The notes: generated from the letters alone by a model not told the origin. A DNA stretch of 64,000 nt from Propionivibrio dicarboxylicus (GCF_900099695.1 NZ_FNCY01000019.1:1-64000), one strand, 5' to 3'; positions 15,911-24,486 are shown, numbered from the stretch's first letter. Translations and numbers: made by a program.

Positions 15911-17203
15911 CTAGCCCACACCGAAAAGCAGCCGCGGCAGGATCTTCGACAACCACGGCACATAGGAGGTCAGGAACAACACAGCGATATTCATCGCCAT
16001 CAGCGGCATGATGTGTTTCGACATCCCGCCGATGCTCGCCTTGGCGAGCTTGGCGGCGACAAACAGCGTCCCCCCGACGGGCGGCGTGTAGAGCGCGATC
16101 GAGAGATTCATCACCATGATGACGCCCATCAGCACCAGGTCGATCTGCATGGCCTGGGCCATCGGCAGGAACAGCGGCGCCGTCAGCAGCATCGCCGGCA
16201 GCGGTTCGATGAAGATTCCGAGCAGCAGCAGCACGATATTGAGCAAGAGCAGGAACTGCCAGGGCTGGCTCGCCACCGACTGGATCCATTCGGCCAGCTG
16301 CATCGCGACCATTTCCGCCGTCAGCAGCCAGGACAGCACGCCGGTCGCGCCGATCACCAGCAGCACCGAGGCGCTGGTCTGGAAAGCCTTGAGCGCGAGC
16401 GCCGGCAGATCGCGGAACTTGAGATCCTTGTAGAGGAACAGCGAAATGACAAGGCCATAGGCCACGGCCACCGCCGCGGCTTCGGTCGGGGTAAAGACGC
16501 CCGTCCAGATACCGCCGACGATGATCACCGGCATCAAGAGCGCCGGGCCGGCGTCCTTGGTCACGACCCAGATTTCCTTGAGCGAGGCGCGCTGCGATCC
16601 GTTGTCACAGCCCGTCTTCTTGCCGTAGCGTATGCAGACGATCGCCAGCGCCACCGCGCAGATCAGTCCCGGGATCACGCCGGACATCGACAGGATGCGC
16701 ATCGAAGCGCCGGAAATGAAGGCGAAGACCAGGAAGGGAATCGACAAGGGCATCAGCAGGGCGAGCGTTCCGGCCACCGACAGCAGCGCGGCGGTGAAGT
16801 CCGGGTGATAGCCCTTTTCCTTCATCGTCGGCGCAACGAGCGAGCCGATCGCCGCGGTATCAGCGATCGCCGACCCCGAAACGCCACCGAACATCAGGCA
16901 GGAAACGATGGTGACGACGCCCATGCCACCCGGCATCCAACCGAACAGGGCGCTGGCGAAAGCGACGATACGCTTGCCGACCCCGCCGCGGGAGAGCAAC
17001 TCACCGGCGAAGATGAAGAGCGGCACGGCGATCAGGATGAAGGGCTCGACGCCGGCGATCAGATTCAGCAACAAGGAATCCATCTGATACGGCAGGTCTT
17101 TGAAATAGACCATGCCTGCGGTCGTCGCGATCAGCGCATAAAAAAGCGGAATACCGGCGAGCGCGATGATGAAGAAGACGCCAAAAACCTGGATGGTCAG
17201 CAT
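15911..17203 (-). CDS. dctM: TRAP transporter large permease
   Basis: 430 residues with about twelve membrane helices, normal for DctM. Signature regions are LLIAVPLFIFAGELL-like near 60, FGGVSGSAIADTAAIGS, the FTPTEAAAVAVAYG loop near 235 and MNLSIALYTPPVGGTLF near the end. The start overlaps the dctQ stop by one base (TAATG), so the two permease genes are translationally coupled. It is the sodium-driven channel of the TRAP system and works with the DctQ and DctP proteins encoded just upstream, probably bringing in a C4-C6 sugar or sugar acid. Confidence 0.93.
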   Translation of the reverse strand: MLTIQVFGVFFIIALAGIPLFYALIATTAGMVYFKDLPYQMDSLLLNLIAGVEPFILIAVPLFIFAGELLSRGGVGKRIVAFASALFGWMPGGMGVVTIVSCLMFGGVSGSAIADTAAIGSLVAPTMKEKGYHPDFTAALLSVAGTLALLMPLSIPFLVFAFISGASMRILSMSGVIPGLICAVALAIVCIRYGKKTGCDNGSQRASLKEIWVVTKDAGPALLMPVIIVGGIWTGVFTPTEAAAVAVAYGLVISLFLYKDLKFRDLPALALKAFQTSASVLLVIGATGVLSWLLTAEMVAMQLAEWIQSVASQPWQFLLLLNIVLLLLGIFIEPLPAMLLTAPLFLPMAQAMQIDLVLMGVIMVMNLSIALYTPPVGGTLFVAAKLAKASIGGMSKHIMPLMAMNIAVLFLTSYVPWLSKILPRLLFGVG

Positions 17204-17739
17204 TATTCGTCCGCTCCATAACGCTCTTCGCGCGATATTCCGCAAAGAATCTGGTAAAGGTCATACAGCACGAAAACCATGCCGATCCCGCTGGCGATCG
17301 AGAGCGGCATGTATTGGACCGACATCGGAATGCCCAGTACCGTGAGGATGTTGCCCCAGTTGTTGTCGATGATGATGAGTCCGTTGCGGAGCAGAATCCA
17401 CAGCACGCCGAGCGCGAACAACTGGACGATGAAATCGGCATAGCGGCGCGGCCGCTCGCCGAGTTTGTCGATGAACTCGGTGATGGTCATGTGGCCGGCG
17501 CGCCGGATGATCGACGCGCCGCCGAGGAACGAGACCCAGACCATCATCAGTTCGCAGGCTTCCGTCGTCGCGGCAATGTCATGGCCGGCGGCATGCGCAC
17601 AGACATTGAAGAACACCAGGACGATCATCACCGCCGCCGCCAGGACCAGCAGCCAGTCGACCACCCGCGCCAGCAGGTGGATCGGCCATGCTTGCTGCGG
17701 CCCGCGCGGCAGAATTTCCTTAATCGCTACGTTTGACAC
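17203..17739 (-). CDS. dctQ: TRAP transporter small permease
   Basis: 178 residues from a GTG start at 17739, preceded by AGGGGAAC. Four hydrophobic helices are visible (LLVLAAAVMIVLVFFNV, CELMMVWVSFLGGASII, FIVQLFALGVLWILL, LSIASGIGMVFVLYDLY), with the conserved RRAGHMTI segment between helices two and three. It forms the membrane complex with DctM. The gene follows dctP after 89 bp that contain a strong hairpin. Confidence 0.88.
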   Translation of the reverse strand: MSNVAIKEILPRGPQQAWPIHLLARVVDWLLVLAAAVMIVLVFFNVCAHAAGHDIAATTEACELMMVWVSFLGGASIIRRAGHMTITEFIDKLGERPRRYADFIVQLFALGVLWILLRNGLIIIDNNWGNILTVLGIPMSVQYMPLSIASGIGMVFVLYDLYQILCGISREERYGADE

Positions 17740-17757
17740 ACCGTTCCCCTTTCTCCC

Positions 17758-17806
17758 GGGGGTGTTCACTATCAAGCCTTGATTGCGGTTGATTGTGAAC
17801 ACCCCC
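17758..17806 (-). promoter_or_regulatory. Intercistronic hairpin between dctP and dctQ
   Basis: A perfect 12-bp inverted repeat (GGGGGTGTTCAC at 17758-17769, GTGAACACCCCC at 17795-17806) encloses a loop that can fold further (ATCAA/TTGAT). No T-tract follows. Such structures after the binding-protein gene commonly protect its mRNA and give more DctP than permease; that role is inferred. Confidence 0.6.
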
Positions 17807-17828
17807 ATCACCCCAAGCACCCCGCGCT

Positions 17829-18836
17829 TTATTTCTTGACCGGCAGCGCTTTACGGATCGAAGCGGCTTCGGCAAGCACGGCGTCAACATCGGCGCCCCA
17901 CTTGGCCTTCGCCCGCTCGTAGGTCGGCTTGACGGCATCGCGGAACGGCGTCAGGTTCGGACTGTTGATCTTGGCCCCCTTCTTGGCCATTTCAGCCAAT
18001 TGCCCTTCCTCGTCTTCCTTGACCTTGGCGCGGTTCCAGTCGGCAGCTTCCTGAGCGGCGCGCGTAATCGCCTTCTGGTCTTCGGGCGACAGCTTCTGCC
18101 AGGTCTTTTCCGAAATCGCCAGGGGGATCGGGCTATAGACGTGTTTCGTCAGCGTCACGTGCGGCGCCACTTCGTAGAACTTGTTCGAATAGATCGTATC
18201 GACCGGATTTTCCTGACCGGCGACGACGCCCTGCTGAATGGCGAGATAGACCTCCGGCAGCGGCATGATCTGCACGCCGAAGCCGACGTCTTCAAGCAAC
18301 CAGCGCATCATTTCGTTCGGGAAGGTCCGCAGTTTCTTGCCCTTGGCATCGGCCGGCGAATTCAGCACGTCCTTGGTCGTCATGCTGCGGAAACCGGCTT
18401 CCCACGTCGCCAGGAAACGGAAACCCTTGGCCGGCGCCTTGTCGAACTGGGCCTTGAGCCAGGCCGACGTGTCGTAGAACTTCCAGCCCTGCTCATAGCT
18501 GTCGAAGAGGAAAGGCAGCATCGTCAGATTCAGTGAATCGAGATGGGGCGCGTAGGAACCGGTGGCGGAAACGGTGAAGTCGATCCCGCCGGCAACGAGC
18601 TGTTCGATGTTCTTCGGATCGTTGCCCAACTGGCTGCAGCAAAAGACATTCACCTTGTAGCGGTTGTTGGTGTACTCGGCGACCTTCTTGGCGAAGATCT
18701 GCGCGCCCGCCTGCCGGGCGCCTTGCTGCTGGTCGGTGTGGCTGAACTTCAGGACTGTCTGGGCGCCGGCACTGAATGCGACAGCGAACCCGGCAGCAAG
18801 AACGGAAATACGAAAAAGTTGCTTGATGGTGTTCAT
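17829..18836 (-). CDS. dctP: TRAP transporter substrate-binding protein
   Basis: 335 residues with a signal peptide (cleavage probably after FSAGA near 25), so periplasmic. DctP signatures include VLKFSHTDQQ at the mature start, the conserved-arginine segment GFRSMTTKD, GKKLRTFPNE, the PLPEVYLAIQQGVVAGQENP hinge motif (positions about 195-214) and TKHVYSPIPLAIS. The two adjacent cysteines in VFCCSQLG are unusual. The ligand is unknown; the operon suggests a tetrose-, tetronate- or similar-sized sugar. It is the second gene of the operon, 91 bp after the first. Confidence 0.92.
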   Translation of the reverse strand: MNTIKQLFRISVLAAGFAVAFSAGAQTVLKFSHTDQQQGARQAGAQIFAKKVAEYTNNRYKVNVFCCSQLGNDPKNIEQLVAGGIDFTVSATGSYAPHLDSLNLTMLPFLFDSYEQGWKFYDTSAWLKAQFDKAPAKGFRFLATWEAGFRSMTTKDVLNSPADAKGKKLRTFPNEMMRWLLEDVGFGVQIMPLPEVYLAIQQGVVAGQENPVDTIYSNKFYEVAPHVTLTKHVYSPIPLAISEKTWQKLSPEDQKAITRAAQEAADWNRAKVKEDEEGQLAEMAKKGAKINSPNLTPFRDAVKPTYERAKAKWGADVDAVLAEAASIRKALPVKK

Positions 18837-18927
18837 ACAACCTCCTTGGCCTCACATCGTTATTGGTCGAAACATCCCCGCACTGTTGAAAAGCATTTCC
18901 TGTTACCGATTACCGCTGTGATTCAAT

Positions 18928-19890
18928 TCACTGCACCCGATAGATCTCGCGCGTCACCAGCGACATCAATTCGTTGTAATTCTCCTCCGCCATCAGGCGG
19001 CGGTACTTCTTGGGATCGAGTTTATTGACGAGATTCCAGATCCCCAGACTCACTTCCGCGTGCCGCTCGAAGAAATCGATGATGTTGAATATCCGCGGCG
19101 AAGCATCGGTCGTGAAATACTTGTTGTAGCCGCATTCTTTCGCCCAGAACAGCAGTTCGACGTAATTCAGGAAATGGCGGCTGCCGCCGACCAGATCCCA
19201 ATCGGCTTTCGTGTCATTGTCATTGGTATGAATATAGGCGTCGAAACCGCTTTCGATCGTCGTTACCAACATCTGCGCCGGATTTTCCTGGCTCTGGATG
19301 GAATGGCCGAGATCGAGGGTGATACCGGTGTTCGGGTTGCCGACTTCCTTGAGCAGCAGCAAGGCCTTGGAGGTGCTGTCGAGTTGGCAGTGCACGCGCA
19401 CCTCGGAATACTTCGGCTCCAGGAAAAGCGGAATTTCCGGGAGATAATCCGCCGCCTCGCCGATCGTTTCGATCATGTACTTCCACGCCGTCTGGTAATC
19501 GATCTGGAACAGCATGTCGTAACCATCGGACAAGGGGCAGCACGTCACCAGCGGCGCTCCGACCGCCTTGGCGAAATCCTTGGCGCTCTTGATCATCGCC
19601 ACGGCATCCTCGCGAATCTGCTTCACCGGTCGCGACAGGCTGCCCGGCACGAACTGCGGATCTTTTTTCACATTGACGTTGATCGCGGCCCAGTGAAGCC
19701 CCAGATCGCTCATCATCTGATTGATCCCGGCCGGCGTTGTCGTTTCGTGCGGGAAGACCATCTCGACGCCGTCGAAGCCCTTCACCCGCTGCACCATCTG
19801 CAGCTTTTCCAGCGTCGTTTTCGGGCTGTTGTATTCGCAGAATCGATCTTGCGTCTTACCCATGAACGCGATGATGACACCTTGCTTCAT
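18928..19890 (-). CDS. TIM-barrel sugar isomerase/epimerase, first gene of the operon
   Basis: 320 residues from the ATG at 19890, which follows GGAGAGGCAG; the open frame upstream runs through the promoter and is not coding. AP-endonuclease-2-like fold: FDGVEMVFPHET, the metal-site type strands IPLFLEPKYSE (Glu), GITLDLGHSI (Asp, His) and DAYIHTNDND. It likely epimerises or isomerises the imported sugar before phosphorylation. A distant relation to L-rhamnose or apiose isomerases is possible, so apiose/apulose remains an alternative to erythrulose as the pathway sugar. It starts a nine-gene minus-strand operon ending with the GntR gene at 11091. Confidence 0.75.
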   Translation of the reverse strand: MKQGVIIAFMGKTQDRFCEYNSPKTTLEKLQMVQRVKGFDGVEMVFPHETTTPAGINQMMSDLGLHWAAINVNVKKDPQFVPGSLSRPVKQIREDAVAMIKSAKDFAKAVGAPLVTCCPLSDGYDMLFQIDYQTAWKYMIETIGEAADYLPEIPLFLEPKYSEVRVHCQLDSTSKALLLLKEVGNPNTGITLDLGHSIQSQENPAQMLVTTIESGFDAYIHTNDNDTKADWDLVGGSRHFLNYVELLFWAKECGYNKYFTTDASPRIFNIIDFFERHAEVSLGIWNLVNKLDPKKYRRLMAEENYNELMSLVTREIYRVQ

Positions 19891-19990
19891 CTGCCTCTCC
19901 TGTTCGAATGATTGATGCGACGCGGTCGATAGTGCCGCTGCATCTGACTGGAACCGCCCTTTTCTGCACGACGTGCGCAATGCGTTAATG

Positions 19991-20006
19991 CATACGTTAA
20001 AGTATG
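19991..20006. promoter_or_regulatory. Operator 1, CATAC-N6-GTATG
   Basis: Perfect inverted repeat CATACGTTAAAGTATG overlapping the predicted -10 box of the minus-strand operon. It shares the core ATAC-GTT-N3-GTAT with operator 2. Confidence 0.5.
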
Positions 20007-20022
20007 TATAATTATTTGTCAA
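19994..20022 (-). promoter_or_regulatory. Promoter of the tetrulose-type operon
   Basis: On the minus strand TTGACA (20022-20017) is followed after 17 bp by TAACGT (19999-19994). The -35 box is perfect, the -10 box weak. Operators 1 and 2 cover the -10 box and the site just upstream of -35, as expected for repression. Confidence 0.5.
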
Positions 20023-20025
20023 CGG

Positions 20026-20039
20026 ATACGTTGTTGTAT
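20026..20039. promoter_or_regulatory. Operator 2, ATAC-GTTGTT-GTAT
   Basis: ATACGTTGTTGTAT has the same core as operator 1, 34 bp away. The bases that follow (GTATTCGCTATCGT) recur with one change upstream of the GntR gene at 20462-20475. Confidence 0.5.
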
Positions 20040-20091
20040 TCGCTATCGTATGCAGGACGTCTTTCAACGCGCCATTTCAGAGGGACACCGA

Positions 20092-20445
20092 ATGATTTAT
20101 GTACTCGCCCGCGCCCGCGTCCGCCCCGGCTGCATGCCGCTCGCGCTCGACTGTTATCGGCAACTGGTTCCGCAGGTTCTGGCGGCGGAGCCGGGATGCC
20201 TCGCCTACGAACCGACCGCCGACCTCGACCAGGGTCTCGCCAATCAGGAGCACGCCCCGGACGAAATCCTGGTTGTCGAACAATGGCGATCGCTCGACGA
20301 TTTTCACCGCCATCTGCAGATGCCGCATTGCCTCGCCTTCCGGCAGCAGATCAAGCCCTACCTGAGCGCCGGCATCACCGTCCGCATCCTGCAAGGACGC
20401 CTGCTGCCCTGCCATTTCCCGGAGGAATCGCATGCCAGCGGATGA
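20092..20445 (+). CDS. Antibiotic biosynthesis monooxygenase (ABM) domain protein
   Basis: 117 residues from the ATG at 20092 with AGAGGG upstream. The single ABM-type ferredoxin-like fold is indicated by the start MIYVLARARVRPGC, the EPGCLAYEPT segment and VVEQWRSLDDFHRHLQMPH. Family members are small heme, quinol or unknown-substrate enzymes, and the related YgiN/LsrG branch acts on small carbonyl compounds. It diverges from the sugar operon and shares its operator zone, so it may handle a reactive intermediate or act as a mutarotase-like helper. Specific function unknown. Confidence 0.7.
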   Translation: MIYVLARARVRPGCMPLALDCYRQLVPQVLAAEPGCLAYEPTADLDQGLANQEHAPDEILVVEQWRSLDDFHRHLQMPHCLAFRQQIKPYLSAGITVRILQGRLLPCHFPEESHASG

Positions 20446-20450
20446 GGCCA

Positions 20451-20475
20451 GTATAATCAACGTATTCGTTATCGT
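20451..20475. promoter_or_regulatory. Operator 3 upstream of the GntR gene
   Basis: GTATAATCAACGTAT (20451-20465) reads ATACGTT-GATTATAC on the other strand, the same ATACGTT half-site as operators 1 and 2. GTATTCGTTATCGT (20462-20475) matches the stretch after operator 2 in 13 of 14 positions. Autoregulation by the GntR protein is inferred. Confidence 0.45.
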
Positions 20476-20578
20476 TCCCGGCGCCATGGCCATGGCATCG
20501 AAGCGCGAGGAATCACCCCGTCGGCACCGACCGGCACACGGCCACAGCGACCGACGCTGAACACTGGAAACCATCACC

Positions 20579-21277
20579 ATGACCAAGAAATCGACAAAAG
20601 CCGCCGACGCCAAGCCGCAGACTTTGGTTGATCATGTCTATCACGAGATCCTCAACCGGATCCTGTACAACATCTGGGGAACGGGCCACCAGGCCCTCGA
20701 ACAGGAGCTTGCCGAAGAGCTGGGCGTCAGCCGGACGCCGGTGCGCGAAGCACTGATCCGCCTGCAGCGCGATGGCCTGGTCAAGGTCGTGCCACGGCAC
20801 GGCATGCGCGTCTTGCCGATCTCGCTCAAGGACATCCAGGAGATCCATCAGATCCTGACCAGTCTCGAGGCGCTCGCCGTCGAACTCGCCGCCGCCCGCA
20901 ATTTGTCCGACAGCGACCTGAAACTGCTCGAAAAGACAACGCGACGCATGGAAATCGCGCACGCGAGCGGCGACATCAAGGCCTGGGCCGAAGCCGATGA
21001 GGATTTCCACTGCGCCCTGGTCAGCCTGTCCGGCAACCGCATCCTGACCGAAGTCGTCGACAACTTCTGGGGCCGTGCCCAACGCGCGCGACTGACCATG
21101 CTCTCGCTGCGCAAGAGCACCGAGGAATCGACCATCGAACACACACGCTTGCTCAAGGCCATCCGCGACGGCAACCCGAGCCTGGCCCGGGAAGCCCTGG
21201 AGCAGCACCGGAAACGCGGCATCGCCAATCTGGCGGAACTGATGGAACAGCACCGGAACATTCTCAAGCTGTCGTGA
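20579..21277 (+). CDS. GntR family regulator, FCD subfamily
   Basis: 232 residues. The winged helix shows LAEELGVSRTPVREALIRLQ and KVVPRHGMRVLPIS; the FCD domain shows ADEDFHCALVSLSGNRIL and the final REALEQHRKRGIANL helix. It diverges from the TRAP/isomerase/kinase operon with the ABM gene in between and has similar operator half-sites in front of both, so it is the best candidate for the main regulator of the locus. It is a paralogue-like match to the GntR protein encoded at 11091-11795. The stop codon lies inside the hairpin at 21271-21304. Confidence 0.87.
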   Translation: MTKKSTKAADAKPQTLVDHVYHEILNRILYNIWGTGHQALEQELAEELGVSRTPVREALIRLQRDGLVKVVPRHGMRVLPISLKDIQEIHQILTSLEALAVELAAARNLSDSDLKLLEKTTRRMEIAHASGDIKAWAEADEDFHCALVSLSGNRILTEVVDNFWGRAQRARLTMLSLRKSTEESTIEHTRLLKAIRDGNPSLAREALEQHRKRGIANLAELMEQHRNILKLS

Positions 21278-21304
21278 GACCCGCATCGGGCGAAGTCTCA
21301 CGAC
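21271..21304 (+). terminator. Hairpin at the end of the GntR gene (terminator-like, no T-tract)
   Basis: GTCGTGAGAC (21271-21280) and GTCTCACGAC (21295-21304) form a perfect 10-bp stem that begins within the last codons and stop codon of the gene. No T-run follows, so termination is possible but unproven. Confidence 0.4.
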
Positions 21305-21380
21305 TTCGCTCGAAAACCGCGGGGATTCTTAGCTGCCCAAGACATTGACATCAGCGCGAACGCGATTGCCGTCATTGGCG

Positions 21381-21405
21381 AAAAGCGCCCGCCGGCGGCG
21401 GGCGC
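21381..21405 (-). terminator. Intrinsic terminator of the giant hypothetical gene 1
   Basis: On the minus strand a perfect 9-bp GC stem (21405-21397 with 21393-21385) and a 3-nt loop are followed by TTTT (21384-21381), just downstream of the stop codon at 21413. Confidence 0.75.
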
Positions 21406-21412
21406 CGGGCGT

Positions 21413-24187
21413 TTACTGGTTGGCGCCCTCACGCATGCTCTGCGCGATCTCGTGCTCAATAAAATCGCGCAATACGTTCTCTTCGAGATAGTCGCTGATT
21501 GCTTTCTCCAGCTGAAAAAACAGGATCGGATCAGGTTCGACCAAGAGTTCCCTCAGGGCGAGGCGCAATCGACCCAGCAGTTTTTTCTGGTCACTGTTGA
21601 GCACTTCGGAGAGCGCTTTATCGCTCACCGAGAGCAAATTGCGCAACGCGACAAAGTCCCGGAAATCCTGATGCTCGTCGGTACTCCGGATGCGATCGGC
21701 CAGCTCGAGGATGGCACTGATCGCTTTTCCATGCGCCATGCTGGCCGAATCGAGATGCGCGAGCGCGTCAGTGAAGAGGTTCAGCGCATCGACCACCGGA
21801 AAGGTTTCAAGCATCGGGTAAATCGTGTCGAGCACCCGTGCCAGAGGTTTGCGGTCGCTGAGGAAGGCAAAGGCGTCATTCTGGATGAGCGCATAGATCG
21901 CGAATGCCGCCTCGCGCGACGGGTTTTCCTGGAACGCCTCAATCGCCTCGAACGTATCGAGGGCGGTCGTGACGATCTCCTGCATACCCGTGGCGGTAGC
22001 GAAAGCGATCAGATCCTTGCGCCGCGCCGCGTGGTGTTCGTCTTTCCACCGCTGCAAGTCGATGCCTGTCGGCTCCCGATACGACTTATCCGCCGGCCAC
22101 TGCGACGGCACCAGCGTTGCATCGCAGAGAACCGGCGTTGCAAGCTTCCTGGCGAACATGTCGCGACTTATCGTAATGTCGGCACTAATGCGGATCTGGC
22201 TCCGTTTGCTGTCCAGCGCAATGCTCTTGCCAGTCGCGTCAAAGGCCGATTTCAGCTGCGAAATGCAATAGTGATAGCTCAACCGGACAGAGTCTTCGGC
22301 GACGCTGATCAGGGTGACGGTCGCGGTGTTCTTCCAGGAGTTATCCACCTTCACGATCGGCGTGCCGTCCGATAATGACAGCACCTCTGCCGGGCCCTTG
22401 TCTGACTGACCGAAAAGCGTCTGCATGCAGGTATCGGCAAAGGCCTTGTCAAGGTCATTGAGACTGCATACGAAACGCTCAATCAGTTCATGCTTTGTGA
22501 GTTCAATCGGCCTCGCCAGGCCATGGCGATCGAGCAGTGGAGCAAGGGTGTCGAGCAGCGAAGTCATAACGTAGTCATACTGCCGGTCGCTATCGAGGCG
22601 CTTTAGCAAAGCCTTGTCGATGATAGCTCGGCCGCCAGGATCTTTGATCGTTATGACTGCGTCGCAAAGATCGTCGATGAAACTCACATGAAACGGACGA
22701 TTTTCCATGATGTCGTAATATGAACTTCGCTCTGATGCCAGTTTTGCCTTGAAGTAGAGCTGAAAATCCGGCCCCGCTTCGCCGGTGCGAGAGCGAAACT
22801 GACAGGTGACAATTTCGTAAGCCTCCTTCAACATCCGCTGGTCGGCGACGCTTACGTCATTTGGCATCGCTTGGCCCGAGCCGCTGTCCAATGCGTCGAG
22901 AACGACGCGCACCTCAGCCGGCGTCAGGCGGCCGAAGCCAACGGTCAGCAAGGTTGGGAGAAGTTGCTCGCCGTGAAAAGGCGATTCGATCTCGCTCAGC
23001 TCGGCGAATTGGATGGCGGTATCGCAAATCATTCCCAGCAGATCGAAGAGTCGCGTCGACACGGACGACAAATCCAGGCTTGAAAGCGAGACAATGGCCC
23101 CAAAACGTGGCCAGTCGATCGGTACGCCGTCGATTTGCGTCATCAGGAAGTCTTTCGTCCAGTCGCTGATCCCCGCATCTTGCGCGATCAAGGTCAATTG
23201 TTGCGCATGCTCGTCGGCTATTGTTCCAAGCAGTTCGACAGCGAAGGTATACGCTTCCCTGACCGCGAGGTCGACGGCATCGTCATCGCCCGGGGGGACT
23301 TCAGGCCTCTGGGCTTCCTCGATTTGGTGGATAAAAAGCGCTATAAAGCGCGAAGCGATGGCCTTGCTGGAATCGGCTGACACCGGGCTCGCGTTGCAGA
23401 GCTTGCTCAACAGTTGTTTCTCATGGGAATTTCTCGCGGTCGGGTCGAGCTTTTCGTAAAGGTACGCAGCGATAACGTAGCCCGGCCAGGACTGAAGAAC
23501 GACTTGTGCGTCAGTCTTTCTCATGCGGTCCAGGATGAGCGACAGTGCGGCTTCCGGTGCTCGTACATATTTCGTCAGCATGGCCTCGATCGCAAAATAG
23601 ACGGACAGCGCCCGAGCTTCCGCATCGTGAAAGTGACTGCGGGAGAGCGATTCTCGCCCATATTCCGGCGTGTTCTGGATCAGCGCGGCAGCGAGCTTCC
23701 TGACAAAGCTTGCGGCCTCGACGGACAAATTGCTCTTGGCAAAATTTGCCCACTCTACGTCCCTGAAATAGGTCGAAATCGCGCCATCGTTCTGCTGACG
23801 AACCCGGGCCTCCTTCGCTTCGGCCTGACCGATGATGGTCATGACCTGACGCGCGGTCAGTTGCGTGCCGCGGAGAAGGTCGGAGCGGAGGCAGTCGACG
23901 GCGATCGCTTCGCCAAAGGCTGCGGTCAGGTCTGCCATCAAACCGGTGAGAAATGCATTCGTCGGCAGCGGTTCCTGGCCCGGAGTCTGCGTCGCCGGGT
24001 TTCCGTGCGGGACTCTCTGCGTTGGCGAAGGCGGCCGGCTCAGCGCCCCCTGCAATTTTTCCCAGCCCGGCGGCGGATTAATCGGGCATTCCAGCATCAG
24101 CGAGTCGCCCGATCGTCTGACGACGATCTTATCCAGATCATCTTCGCCCAGTTCTTTCAGGACGCGCTTGTATTCATCGATTCGCAT
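21413..24187 (-). CDS. Large hypothetical protein, tandem paralogue 1
   Basis: 924 residues, function not recognised. The ATG at 24187 follows GAGAGGAG. No signal peptide, membrane helix or known catalytic motif is apparent; the sequence is acidic and largely helical. Residues 1-45 form a small conserved module (MRIDEYKRVLKELGEDD...), 46-76 a Pro-rich linker, 77-135 a second conserved stretch. The first 137 residues differ at only 16 positions from paralogue 2; beyond about residue 170 only scattered blocks match (for example SPFHGE.LL, RSGEAGP.FQL and the TPVLCDATLVPSQWP region). Local base composition is less GC-rich than in the flanking operons. A terminator follows. A role in conflict, signalling or surface biology would be guesswork. 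Confidence 0.8.
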   Translation of the reverse strand: MRIDEYKRVLKELGEDDLDKIVVRRSGDSLMLECPINPPPGWEKLQGALSRPPSPTQRVPHGNPATQTPGQEPLPTNAFLTGLMADLTAAFGEAIAVDCLRSDLLRGTQLTARQVMTIIGQAEAKEARVRQQNDGAISTYFRDVEWANFAKSNLSVEAASFVRKLAAALIQNTPEYGRESLSRSHFHDAEARALSVYFAIEAMLTKYVRAPEAALSLILDRMRKTDAQVVLQSWPGYVIAAYLYEKLDPTARNSHEKQLLSKLCNASPVSADSSKAIASRFIALFIHQIEEAQRPEVPPGDDDAVDLAVREAYTFAVELLGTIADEHAQQLTLIAQDAGISDWTKDFLMTQIDGVPIDWPRFGAIVSLSSLDLSSVSTRLFDLLGMICDTAIQFAELSEIESPFHGEQLLPTLLTVGFGRLTPAEVRVVLDALDSGSGQAMPNDVSVADQRMLKEAYEIVTCQFRSRTGEAGPDFQLYFKAKLASERSSYYDIMENRPFHVSFIDDLCDAVITIKDPGGRAIIDKALLKRLDSDRQYDYVMTSLLDTLAPLLDRHGLARPIELTKHELIERFVCSLNDLDKAFADTCMQTLFGQSDKGPAEVLSLSDGTPIVKVDNSWKNTATVTLISVAEDSVRLSYHYCISQLKSAFDATGKSIALDSKRSQIRISADITISRDMFARKLATPVLCDATLVPSQWPADKSYREPTGIDLQRWKDEHHAARRKDLIAFATATGMQEIVTTALDTFEAIEAFQENPSREAAFAIYALIQNDAFAFLSDRKPLARVLDTIYPMLETFPVVDALNLFTDALAHLDSASMAHGKAISAILELADRIRSTDEHQDFRDFVALRNLLSVSDKALSEVLNSDQKKLLGRLRLALRELLVEPDPILFFQLEKAISDYLEENVLRDFIEHEIAQSMREGANQ

Positions 24188-24486
24188 GTTTCACTCCTCT
24201 CAAGATTGTTTCATGGACGAGAAAATTCGAATGGCTCCCAAACGAACCGCTCAAGCGCGCCGTCCGGCGTTGGCGACGCGACGACGGACCCGCCCCTGGC
24301 GGCGTCGCGCTCGCGGAATGCTGGAAAGTCTGTTGACGCTCCGAGGCATCTTCTGCGCCGCTCCGAGCAACACCGCAGCAGGCAAAGCCCCGTCGGCGTG
24401 TCGGCCGGCGCTTCGTTGTTCGCGTTCTTCGCGGAAAGCACCACGCCGATGGTGGGCGCCGGCGCGAAGGGCTGCGGGTTCGAGTG
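24188..24486. other. Spacer between the tandem paralogues, upstream block shared with paralogue 2
   Basis: A 299-bp stretch without a supported gene. Short frames on both strands lack ribosome-binding sites. The segment around 24321-24395 aligns with 27374-27446, the corresponding place upstream of paralogue 2 (shared CTGGA.AG..TGTTGA, TC.TCTG.GC.GC and GCAAAG..CCG), so the duplicated unit included upstream DNA. Confidence 0.5.

Noticed and set aside
17758-17806. Intrinsic terminator after dctP of the first TRAP system
   Set aside because: The stem is perfect but no T-tract follows on the minus strand, and dctQ-dctM continue directly; treated as an mRNA structure.
24211-24444. 77-codon minus-strand frame between the giant paralogues as a toxin or antitoxin gene
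   Set aside because: Arg-rich translation, no start site, no parallel reading frame at the other copy.
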